A DNA stretch of 5,069 nucleotides, from the NCBI GenBank assembly GCA_045106675.1, contig JBGCFA010000211.1, positions 1-5,069 of the forward strand. Direction: 5' to 3'. Both the position numbers and the translations under genes were made by a program. Below the pieces are notes generated by a model. The model saw only the letters and a list, made by a program, of their open reading frames with translations. It was not told the DNA's origin and did not search any database. The stretch comes from JBCAWW01 sp045106675. GTDB lineage: Bacteria; Bacteroidota; Bacteroidia; J057. Positions 1 through 5,069 of this stretch are shown here, in pieces (the first letter of the stretch is position 1; every line of letters begins with the position of its first letter).

Positions 1-71
1 GTATTACGACCTGAAGGCGATGATAGTTTTACTATTATTCAGAATAGCATAACATCTAACCCGATTCTAAT

Positions 72-770
72 CTAAACTCCTATTGTTTTAAAAATCATTT
101 CTGTAAGGAAGTTGCAGACCTCACCTTTCTTACCTTTTGAGACTTCAGTAAGCCTTGGCAAATGCTCTGAGAAGTATTTTTGATCATGTGCACTCTCTAT
201 CGCCGTGGAGATCAATGCTCTGGGATAAGCATATTCAGGATTAAGCTTGCTGAGCAGTTCTGCTACCTGACGCGTAAAACGCTTATAATTGAGATATGCA
301 CCCTCTTTGTTGACAACATCTACCTCTTTGGTGAGATAGGCTTTAGGAGACTCGGAAATCACGATACGATAAAGGGCGTCCAGATCCATAGGGGTTTGCG
401 CTGGGATCTCGCCGTAAGAATGGGTGAAAATTTTGATGGCAACGCGGAGTTTTTCGGCCGGATCATCAAGGTTAAAAACCACAAGTGTGAGTTTGTACTG
501 CAACCAACTCCAATACCAGCTGATCAGATAGACCAACAACTGATGTTTGTTTTCAAAATAGCGATAAATCGAGGCCTCTGTCGAGCCCATTTCGATGGCG
601 AGTTTTTTGAAGGTGAGTTCTTCGAAACCGATTTTATCAATCAACTGAACCCCTTCGAAGATGATAGAGCGGCCTAATTTGGTACTATCAGGATCTTTGA
701 GATATAGCTTCTCATTGACTATAACTTGGATCTGCATAAGAGGTGCAGTACGATCTTCCTTCTTTGCCAT
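72..770 (-). CDS. TetR/AcrR-family transcriptional regulator
   Basis: The predicted product is a 232-residue DNA-binding repressor. The N-terminal domain has the TetR helix-turn-helix at about residues 35-80: GFEELTFKKLA, then GSTEASIYRYFENKHQLL, the recognition helix and the start of helix 4. The rest is a helical ligand-binding and dimer domain with no recognisable ligand signature. About 30 residues precede the usual domain start and include VNEKLYLKDP, a stretch I associate with a Bacteroidota subgroup of TetR proteins (from memory). An in-frame ATG at 818 is rejected because its first 16 codons would be the terminator hairpin and its T-tract. I chose the ATG at 770. The ATG at 737 (MQIQVIVNEKLYL) is a credible alternative and fits the candidate promoter better. 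The gene follows the stress-protein gene on the same strand but is separated from it by a terminator. Its target is unknown; autoregulation is common in the family. The TetR call is firm, the role is not. Confidence 0.9.
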   Translation of the reverse strand: MAKKEDRTAPLMQIQVIVNEKLYLKDPDSTKLGRSIIFEGVQLIDKIGFEELTFKKLAIEMGSTEASIYRYFENKHQLLVYLISWYWSWLQYKLTLVVFNLDDPAEKLRVAIKIFTHSYGEIPAQTPMDLDALYRIVISESPKAYLTKEVDVVNKEGAYLNYKRFTRQVAELLSKLNPEYAYPRALISTAIESAHDQKYFSEHLPRLTEVSKGKKGEVCNFLTEMIFKTIGV

Positions 771-773
771 GTC

Positions 774-806
774 GAAATTTACAAAAAAGAAGTGGGAGAC
801 TTCAAA
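774..806 (-). promoter_or_regulatory. Candidate promoter of the TetR gene
   Basis: Read on the minus strand, TTTG (806-803) is followed after 21 bases by TAAATTTC (781-774), one mismatch from the Bacteroidota -7 element TAnnTTTG. The -33 box is formed by the loop and first base of the right stem of the terminator hairpin. Transcription would start near 767, which makes the ATG at 770 unusable or nearly leaderless and gives about 30 bases of leader for the ATG at 737. The evidence is a consensus match only. Confidence 0.25.
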
Positions 807-818
807 GAAGTCTCCCAC
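782..818 (-). terminator. Intrinsic terminator of the stress-protein gene
   Basis: A perfect 12-bp inverted repeat (792-803 with 807-818, arm GTGGGAGACTTC) has a 3-base loop and is followed on the minus strand by a T-rich run (TTCTTTTTTG, 791-782). It lies 48 bases after the stop codon of the stress-protein gene and 12 bases before the ATG of the TetR gene. On the plus strand no T-run follows the hairpin, so it should terminate leftward transcription only. The same palindrome could also be a TetR operator, since two 12-bp half-sites around a short centre is an operator-like layout; the T-run favours terminator as the main role. Confidence 0.85.
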
Positions 819-866
819 ATGGAAAAATATTGAATGCTCTAAATCAACAAAAACAAAACAATATTC

Positions 867-1820
867 CTAGCGTGCCAATAGGCTGTCAAGCAAGTCTCGG
901 TTTTCCATCGGACGCTTCAAGCAAAGGATTGGAACATTAGGAAATTCACGGATTACATTGTCCGTAACTCCTCCAAGCATCACAGAATTCATACCTGTCA
1001 TGCCTCTAGAGCCCATAATGAGTAGGTCTGGCTCTAGCGTAAGGGTCAAATCTAAAATACGCTGATGCAGACTTTCACTACGATGGTCCAGCGAATCTAC
1101 CTGTTGGAGGCAATAGCGAGCATTGTGATCATATGTCGAAACATAATCACTTAACTCTCCTTCAAAATATCTTTTTAGATCAGCTTCGATCTTTTGTACT
1201 CGACGAGCTTGCTGATGGGCTTCATCAACGGTATAGACCAGTTGCTCTTGATAATAGTTAGCGCCTAGAAAGACGTGTTGGCAGTAGATAGAGCGTAGTT
1301 CTCCTTTTTCTGCTAGACTCGTAGCTAAACGTAAAGCTCTATGAGAATAAATCGAAAAGTCTATCGGTAATAAAGCACTCTGCAATTGAGGCTTGGCATC
1401 CTTAGGAACTATCCATACAGATGAAGAAGTCTTACGCGAGATCTTACGTGCTAGCGTCTGACTAGATGAAATATCTTGGTCCCAAGACAAGAAAGTCAGC
1501 CCAATGTCTTGAGCTACGGTTTCTTTGAGGATCGCATGGACGCGCTTGCCATTGATCGTCTCAAAGTTTAGATCTATGTCTGAAGAGAAATATTTATAAG
1601 CAGCAACTTGCATCTCCAATTTGCGGTCATCATCACTGCAATTGGAAGAGTTGGGGAAGTAATGTCCAAAACCTATTGGTAAGCGTTCTGCTTCAGCAAT
1701 ATGCACAAAGCCAATGTACTCAGGACGCATTTGCTCTGCCATATGACCGGCATATGCAAGTAAAGTATGATCGGACTCATCGAGTCTGAGAGGAATTAGC
1801 CACCGTTTCATATTATCCAT
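867..1820 (-). CDS. Tandem-domain universal stress protein (UspA family)
   Basis: The product is a 317-residue cytoplasmic protein with two Usp domains in tandem, roughly residues 4-140 and 147-303. The C-terminal domain begins ALLPIDFS and carries the ATP-binding loop GSRG-x9-GGVT at 270-286, followed by the final strand VPILCLKR. This matches the family pattern GxxGx9G(S/T), except that the last S/T is Gly284. The N-terminal domain begins KRWLIPLRLDES, but its equivalent loop (about 113-133) has lost the glycines, so it is probably a non-binding partner domain. The frame stays open to a TTG at 1913, but the 31 extra residues are unlike a Usp. The ATG at 1820 (MDNMKRW) was chosen; the ATG at 1811 (MKRWLIP) fits the domain start equally well. 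Family members respond to starvation, redox or respiratory stress and many bind ATP; the specific role here cannot be told. A terminator follows the gene. Confidence 0.92.
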   Translation of the reverse strand: MDNMKRWLIPLRLDESDHTLLAYAGHMAEQMRPEYIGFVHIAEAERLPIGFGHYFPNSSNCSDDDRKLEMQVAAYKYFSSDIDLNFETINGKRVHAILKETVAQDIGLTFLSWDQDISSSQTLARKISRKTSSSVWIVPKDAKPQLQSALLPIDFSIYSHRALRLATSLAEKGELRSIYCQHVFLGANYYQEQLVYTVDEAHQQARRVQKIEADLKRYFEGELSDYVSTYDHNARYCLQQVDSLDHRSESLHQRILDLTLTLEPDLLIMGSRGMTGMNSVMLGGVTDNVIREFPNVPILCLKRPMENRDLLDSLLAR

Positions 1821-1833
1821 GCTACCAATATTA

Positions 1834-1912
1834 ATAGTTTTACTATCACTAACGATCGCAATGTATAATTGTTTTGATGGTTTTACAAATATTTTAATCG
1901 GCTTTACTATCA
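1834..1912 (-). repeat. Direct repeat TGATAGTAAA, one copy inside a small palindrome
   Basis: The 10-mer TGATAGTAAA occurs twice on the minus strand, at 1912-1903 (over the protease stop codon) and 1848-1839, with starts 64 bases apart. They flank the candidate stress-gene promoter. The second copy overlaps a palindrome, ATAGT-AAA-ACTAT (1834-1846, minus-strand reading), just before the start codon. The same 13-mer recurs at 23-35, downstream of the TetR gene. These could be binding sites for a regulator, but short AT-rich repeats also arise by chance. Confidence 0.35.
1858..1889 (-). promoter_or_regulatory. Candidate promoter of the stress-protein gene
   Basis: In the gap after the protease stop codon, the minus strand reads TTTG (1889-1886), 20 bases, then TACATTGC (1865-1858). 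This is an exact -33 box at good spacing but only a partial TAnnTTTG. A start near 1851 would give a leader of about 30-40 bases that contains the small hairpin at 1834-1846. The gap of about 90 bases after the protease gene supports a separate promoter; the match itself is weak. Confidence 0.25.
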
Positions 1913-3967
1913 ACGCCTATCGCGAACGCGGGCACCTCTCGATGTTTCTACTCTTGCATCTCTCATCTGGCGTAGGTCTCCATCTGACTCAATGACGAGT
2001 TTTCCCCCGCGCTCAACCAATATTTGACTGATATCATTGAGCAGTATTACTCCTTGGCTACGGATCGTCAGATTCGCCCCTTTGCTGACAATCAACTGAG
2101 CGTTCCCGAGTAGGGAAAGCTGACTATGATTCTCAATGATCATTTTACTTCCTGCTTCGAGTCGGATACCTCGATTGGCAGAAACTGTCAGGAGGCTTGG
2201 AGACGTAAAAGTGCCGGTTTCAGGATGAAGATTCTCTCGATTAGGCGTACCCCCTAAATCAAGACTAAGAGTTGCACCTTTAGCAATATTTAAATAAGTA
2301 TCGGGGCTTTGCGGATTATTATTGGCTGGCAGGATCAAATTGCCGCACCAACGCTGGTCTTTACGCACATTGAAATCATCGAAGCTCACTTCTAGTTGAT
2401 AACTCCCATCCGCAGCTTGGCTAATGATACGCACACTAATACCACTAATCAACTTGGCTTCCAGAGATTGTTCAGATCGTGTAAAGGCAGGATAGTTAGT
2501 CACCGGAAATATACCTGACAAACCAATCTCATCCCCTACCCCAAGGGCGTCTTTTTCGCTCCCAGTTCCTGCGAGAGTACAGATATTTTGCCCATTGATA
2601 CGTTCGTTCCAGATATCCATTTGCTCACGGCCACCAGTATCCGAATTACCGTGAGACATACCGACCAGCACTCGACCATCCTTATTATAATCTGCACGAA
2701 TAAACTGAAAAGCATTTTGACCAGAAAATGGATTGGGCTTGACTGTTTCCATCACCGGCCCCATGAAATAAGCCGTCGAGATACTATCTCCTGTAAAGCG
2801 ATAATCTACATTGCCCTGCGCATTGAGCATATTGATAAAATTGGCATTCTTACGATCAAAAGGCCTGAGTTGAGGAGATTTTCGATCTGCCCCAGGTTCA
2901 GCAACTACGTACATATATATACCCGGCGCAGATTGTGGATGCCCTTGATTGGGGTCTTTGAAAAAGAGTTTTTCATCCCAATGAGAACGTTTTTGATGGT
3001 TTTCGATCCAAAGTGTATGTCTACTCCCCGGTATCGGAATCCGAATCGCATCTCTATCGACGAGATAGTCTTTTAGTTGATAGGTACCATTTTGCGTTAG
3101 GCTCTGTGGTTTGATCCAGCCCAACCACCAAGCTTCCCATGCATTGGCGGTAAAGAAGGGAGAATGCCAAGCCGCCATCAGTCCCCAGCCTTTTTGGGTG
3201 TAAAAACGATTACCATCTGCACTATTGGCGCCTAAATAATGGGGACAATCGTATAAGTTATGCGCAAACTCATGCTTGAAATACTCCAGATTGTGCTTGC
3301 GATCGCGGTAGGACTTGATACCCGTATGCCCATTTCGGATCTTATAACCATTGTTGATATCGATGCTGCTACTCGCGCCCATACCCGTACTCCCCGGCGC
3401 TCTATGCATAAAAACCACATAGTCCAAAATGCTATCGGGATCTGAAACACTATTATCGTAGCGATAGTCAGGATGATTGGTACGTTTGTCATAGCGACTC
3501 CAATCAAAGTCGGGATAGTTTTTTTCGATCCAGCGAATAGCCGCAGTGTTCATCTGGCCTTGTCGCTTAAAGAAATTGCCTCTGGTCTCGCGGATAAATT
3601 TCACAGGCACTTGAATCGGAAAAATATCGCCAGTAAGTCGAAAACTCCCGCCAGACATTTGATAAAAATAGTCACTGATATTTTGCTCCTCCCCTTCTGC
3701 AATCGCATTGGGGTCATCATAAAACATCTCATTTTGCGCCCCCATAGCAATTTTAGGCAAAACACCCTCTTCGCTCTTATCAGGCCAGGTAGGGTTATCT
3801 TTCATCAGACTGACTTCGTCATAACGAATAAATATGACGAGCGTATGAAGATCTCCTTTGGGTGTATGTGCGTTGCCGTAATAGGAAAATCGGGCTTGTT
3901 GGGAAAACAGAGCAGGAAGCAAACAAAACAATAGACAAGCAAGAGAGAGAATGCGAGAAAAATTCAT
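1910..3967 (-). CDS. Secreted M6-like zinc metalloprotease with beta-solenoid-like C-terminal tail
   Basis: A 685-residue exported protein. Residues 1-22 form a Sec signal peptide (basic start, hydrophobic core, likely cut after ALFS); the Cys residues inside the core do not form a lipobox. The catalytic region covers about 35-300. It has the zinc motif HEFAH at 232-236, with a possible third ligand at Asp240 or His243 in NLYDCPH, and a Met-turn-like GWGLMAAWH at 260-268 followed by NAWEAWWLGWI (275-285), which resembles immune inhibitor A-type M6 proteases. The segment DYNKDGR (426-432) resembles a calcium loop. Residues about 555-680 are short beta-strand repeats of the type GAxLxI, suggesting a beta-solenoid. 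No typical type IX C-terminal sorting domain is visible. The ATG at 3967 is fixed by the signal peptide. The gene starts 24 bases after the sugar transferase, so cotranscription is likely. The substrate is unknown. The M6-like call is strong; activity is inferred. Confidence 0.85.
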   Translation of the reverse strand: MNFSRILSLACLLFCLLPALFSQQARFSYYGNAHTPKGDLHTLVIFIRYDEVSLMKDNPTWPDKSEEGVLPKIAMGAQNEMFYDDPNAIAEGEEQNISDYFYQMSGGSFRLTGDIFPIQVPVKFIRETRGNFFKRQGQMNTAAIRWIEKNYPDFDWSRYDKRTNHPDYRYDNSVSDPDSILDYVVFMHRAPGSTGMGASSSIDINNGYKIRNGHTGIKSYRDRKHNLEYFKHEFAHNLYDCPHYLGANSADGNRFYTQKGWGLMAAWHSPFFTANAWEAWWLGWIKPQSLTQNGTYQLKDYLVDRDAIRIPIPGSRHTLWIENHQKRSHWDEKLFFKDPNQGHPQSAPGIYMYVVAEPGADRKSPQLRPFDRKNANFINMLNAQGNVDYRFTGDSISTAYFMGPVMETVKPNPFSGQNAFQFIRADYNKDGRVLVGMSHGNSDTGGREQMDIWNERINGQNICTLAGTGSEKDALGVGDEIGLSGIFPVTNYPAFTRSEQSLEAKLISGISVRIISQAADGSYQLEVSFDDFNVRKDQRWCGNLILPANNNPQSPDTYLNIAKGATLSLDLGGTPNRENLHPETGTFTSPSLLTVSANRGIRLEAGSKMIIENHSQLSLLGNAQLIVSKGANLTIRSQGVILLNDISQILVERGGKLVIESDGDLRQMRDARVETSRGARVRDRR

Positions 3968-3991
3968 GGATACAAGCTTTAAATGATAAGG

Positions 3992-4579
3992 TCAATTAGT
4001 ACCATCGTATTTCTCCGCGGTGGTCTGTTCATTGACGTAAACATCCTTGGGACGGAAAATTTTCCCAAAAGTAAGCCACATGATTTTCCAGTCTAGCCAA
4101 AGGCTTTGGTTTTGGACGTACCAGAGGTCGAAGGCAAATTTTTCTTTGAAGCTAATTTGGTTGCGGCCATTGATTTGGGCCCATCCTGTGATGCCGGGCA
4201 GAACGCTATGTCGCTGTCTTTCGGACTCACCATATAGCGGCAGATACTCCATCAATAAGGGTCGAGGGCCTACCAGACTCATCTCTCCTTTGAGCACATT
4301 CCATAGCTGCGGCATTTCGTCGAGCGAGGCCTTGCGTAGATATCGCCCCAAAGGAGTCAATCGATCTTTTTGATTGGCCGCTTCATCTAGACCGGGCGCT
4401 ACATCATACAACGTACTAAACTTGATCAATCGAAAGGGAATTTCATCTTTACCCGGTCTCATTTGCCGAAAAAAGACTTTGCCTTGACTGAGCCATAAAG
4501 CCAGTACAATCAGCAGGAATAGCGGCGTAAAAAGCAGCAATCCCACACTGGCAATGATAATGTCTCGAATACGGTACAA
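3992..4579 (-). CDS. Undecaprenyl-phosphate sugar phosphotransferase (bacterial sugar transferase family, PglC-like)
   Basis: A 195-residue monotopic membrane enzyme of the PF02397 type. Such enzymes move a phosphosugar from a nucleotide sugar to undecaprenyl phosphate at the inner face of the membrane, the first step of a lipid-linked glycan. In order it shows a re-entrant hydrophobic segment at 5-31 (RDIIIASVGLLLFTPLFL), VFFRQMRPG (35-43), KFSTL (53-57, a variant of KFRTM), the catalytic pair Asp87-Glu88 in SLDEMPQLWN, GEMSLVGPRP (98-107), PGITGWAQINGRN (128-140) and DLWYVQNQSLWLDWKI. The length equals that of small stand-alone enzymes such as PglC, so the catalytic core is complete. No ATG exists upstream: the frame hits a stop at 4625-4627, and TTG at 4579 puts the start where the family normally begins. 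The sugar substrate cannot be read from sequence. The gene is followed closely by the protease gene. Confidence 0.93.
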   Translation of the reverse strand: MYRIRDIIIASVGLLLFTPLFLLIVLALWLSQGKVFFRQMRPGKDEIPFRLIKFSTLYDVAPGLDEAANQKDRLTPLGRYLRKASLDEMPQLWNVLKGEMSLVGPRPLLMEYLPLYGESERQRHSVLPGITGWAQINGRNQISFKEKFAFDLWYVQNQSLWLDWKIMWLTFGKIFRPKDVYVNEQTTAEKYDGTN

Positions 4580-4632
4580 GCAGACTTGTTTGGAGGCAAA
4601 TAAATTCCAAATCGCTTTTTGCGATCATCTGT

Positions 4633-4665
4633 CAAATATAAGACGGTGGGGATTAAGAAATCCAA
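4633..4665 (-). promoter_or_regulatory. Candidate promoter of the sugar transferase
   Basis: The minus strand has TATATTTG (4640-4633), an exact match to the Bacteroidota -7 consensus TAnnTTTG. About 21 bases upstream lies TTGG (4665-4662), an approximate -33 box, inside the outer arm of the first palindromic doublet. Transcription would start near 4626 and give a leader of about 46 bases before the TTG start. The -7 match and its distance to the gene are good; the -33 box is poor. Confidence 0.45.
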
Positions 4666-4718
4666 CGTTCTGCGAAGCAGGGAGGAGATAAAAGGCCAGC
4701 CGCTTCGCGGAACGCTGG
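4662..4718. repeat. REPIN-like palindromic doublet, copy A
   Basis: Left arm 4662-4680 and right arm 4700-4718 are inverted copies; 4662-4678 pairs with 4702-4718 over 17 positions with one A-C mismatch and one T-G wobble. Each arm also contains its own small hairpin: CTGC-GAA-GCAG (4670-4680) on the left and CCGC-TTC-GCGG (4700-4710) on the right. The spacer is 4681-4699. This is the layout of two REP sequences in head-to-head orientation, known as a REPIN in other bacteria. No transposase of the RAYT type is in the window, so the class is inferred from structure. Confidence 0.7.
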
Positions 4719-4750
4719 ATCTGTTGAGATCCTTCAACAAGCTCAGCAGG
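4717..4750. repeat. Hairpin-forming intergenic repeat between the two doublets
   Basis: Two mutually exclusive stems can form: GGATCT with AGATCC (4717-4722, 4727-4732) and TGTTGA with TCAACA (4722-4727, 4734-4739). The minus-strand reading CCTGCTGAGCTTGTTGAAGG resembles a dispersed palindromic repeat (CCTGAGCTTGTTGAAGGATCT type) that I have often seen between genes in environmental genomes. That comparison is from memory. It is unrelated in sequence to the flanking doublets. Confidence 0.4.
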
Positions 4751-4778
4751 ACAAATAAGTTTAGCGCTTCTTTGATTA

Positions 4779-4834
4779 AGCGTTCTGCGAAGCAGGGATA
4801 AGACATGATTACTAGCCGCTTCGCGGAACGCTGG
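4779..4834. repeat. REPIN-like palindromic doublet, copy B
   Basis: This is a second copy of the element at 4662-4718, in the same orientation with an offset of about 115 bases. The left arm (4781-4798) is identical to copy A over 18 bases and the right arm (4814-4834) over 21 bases. The spacer (4799-4813) is different in sequence and similar in length. The left hairpin is CTGC-GAA-GCAG (4785-4795) and the right is CCGC-TTC-GCGG (4816-4826). The outer arms pair from 4779 to 4793 with 4818 to 4832, with a single T-G wobble. Confidence 0.7.
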
Positions 4835-4910
4835 GGATGATCCGACTTGTGAGCTTTGGATTGCTTGGTTTCGGCTTAGAAGTCGAACCTACTTGCTTTG
4901 ACTGACTACT

Positions 4911-5069
4911 TTATTGATTCTCTCCTACCACAATCACAGACAAGCCCATCTGGTTGAAAATTACTTTGTCGATGACTTTGAAAATTGGGACGAGTGCATT
5001 GTAAAGGTTCATCTGACCAGAGGGGATGGTCTCTTTTTTGAGGAGTTTGCCACTAACGTACCAACCAAA
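4911..5069 (-). CDS. C-terminal fragment of an unidentified enzyme, possibly a methyltransferase or glycosyltransferase
   Basis: A frame open from the right edge of the window reads 52 codons to a TAA at 4911-4913. The residues look like real protein: WYVSGKLLKKETIPSGQ, then MNLYNALVPIFKVIDK, and a last strand GLSVIVVGEN. A final hydrophobic strand of the type GLSxIxVGxK is common at the end of SAM-dependent methyltransferases and of some membrane-linked glycosyltransferases in surface-polysaccharide loci, which would suit the neighbouring sugar transferase. This is pattern memory, not a match I can verify. The start and most of the gene lie beyond 5069. The 331-base gap before the transferase holds repeats and a candidate promoter, so the two genes need not share a transcript. 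Confidence 0.75.
   Translation of the reverse strand, partial: FGWYVSGKLLKKETIPSGQMNLYNALVPIFKVIDKVIFNQMGLSVIVVGENQ

Larger units (their letters stand above)
4580..4910. other. Intergenic repeat-rich region between the partial gene and the sugar transferase
   Basis: This 331-base stretch holds no convincing gene; the open frames across it are short, unlike any family I know, and run through palindromes. It contains two REPIN-like doublets, another hairpin repeat between them, and a candidate promoter next to the transferase. A short hairpin (ATCGC, five T, GCGAT at 4611-4625) lies in the predicted leader of the transferase mRNA. From 4835 to 4910 nothing is recognised beyond a 6-bp inverted repeat with a long loop (4843-4848 with 4880-4885), too weak for a terminator. 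Confidence 0.7.

Noticed and set aside
180..677. A 165-codon plus-strand open frame opposite the TetR gene
   Set aside because: The minus strand carries an unmistakable TetR helix-turn-helix; the plus-strand product has no recognisable features.
771..818. Upstream ATG at 818 as the start of the TetR gene
   Set aside because: The extra 16 residues would be encoded by the terminator hairpin and T-run, which is better explained as RNA structure.
826..865. Inverted repeat AATATTG / CAATATT after the stress-protein stop codon
   Set aside because: It has seven AT-rich pairs and a 26-base loop; a far stronger terminator lies just downstream.
1821..1913. TTG at 1913 as the start of the stress-protein gene
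   Set aside because: The added residues do not resemble a Usp N-terminus, the start would overlap the protease stop codon, and two ATG codons lie at the proper domain start.
2588..3934. Long plus-strand open frames (162 and 153 codons) opposite the protease gene
   Set aside because: They are antisense to a gene with clear motifs, lack any recognisable domain, and have compositions expected of a shadow frame.
4510..4806. A 98-codon minus-strand open frame overlapping the transferase N-terminus and the repeats
   Set aside because: It runs through both arms of copy A and into the transferase in a different frame, and its residues resemble no known protein. The transferase frame itself has all family motifs.
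4662..4834. CRISPR array or complete insertion sequence
   Set aside because: There are only two repeat units, with palindromic arms and unrelated spacers of under 25 bases inside each unit, and no transposase or cas gene is present.

Overview
The window looks like chromosomal DNA from a member of the Bacteroidota. The reasons are the TetR subtype (an N-terminal stretch of the type VNEKLYLKDP before the helix-turn-helix), the absence of strong Shine-Dalgarno sites, one exact match to the Bacteroidota -7 promoter element TAnnTTTG, and a secreted M6-like protease with a beta-solenoid tail. A saprospirian-type lineage is possible but cannot be fixed from 5 kb. All five supported genes lie on the minus strand, so transcription runs from the right edge to the left.

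In transcription order: (1) the last 52 codons of an unidentified, possibly methyltransferase or glycosyltransferase, gene (4911-5069); (2) a 331-base intergenic stretch (4580-4910) with two copies of a REPIN-like palindromic doublet and, between them, a different hairpin-forming repeat; (3) a small membrane-bound undecaprenyl-phosphate sugar phosphotransferase (3992-4579) that apparently starts at TTG; (4) 24 bases later, a 685-residue exported M6-like zinc metalloprotease with a beta-solenoid-like C-terminus (1910-3967); (5) after a gap of about 90 bases, a tandem universal stress protein (867-1820); (6) a strong intrinsic terminator (782-818); and (7) a TetR/AcrR-type regulator (72-770), whose likely promoter or operator overlaps that terminator.

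Functionally, the right half looks like the edge of a cell-surface polysaccharide locus: a partial enzyme gene and the phosphosugar transferase that loads the first sugar on the lipid carrier. The protease is close enough to the transferase to share a transcript, but nothing in the sequence ties the two biochemically. The stress protein and the TetR regulator form a separate stress or regulatory pair at the left. No RNA gene, CRISPR array, complete insertion sequence or phage gene is visible. The strongest unexplained signal is the pair of REPIN-like doublets: their arms are conserved, their spacers have diverged, and a compensatory base-pair change separates the two arms.
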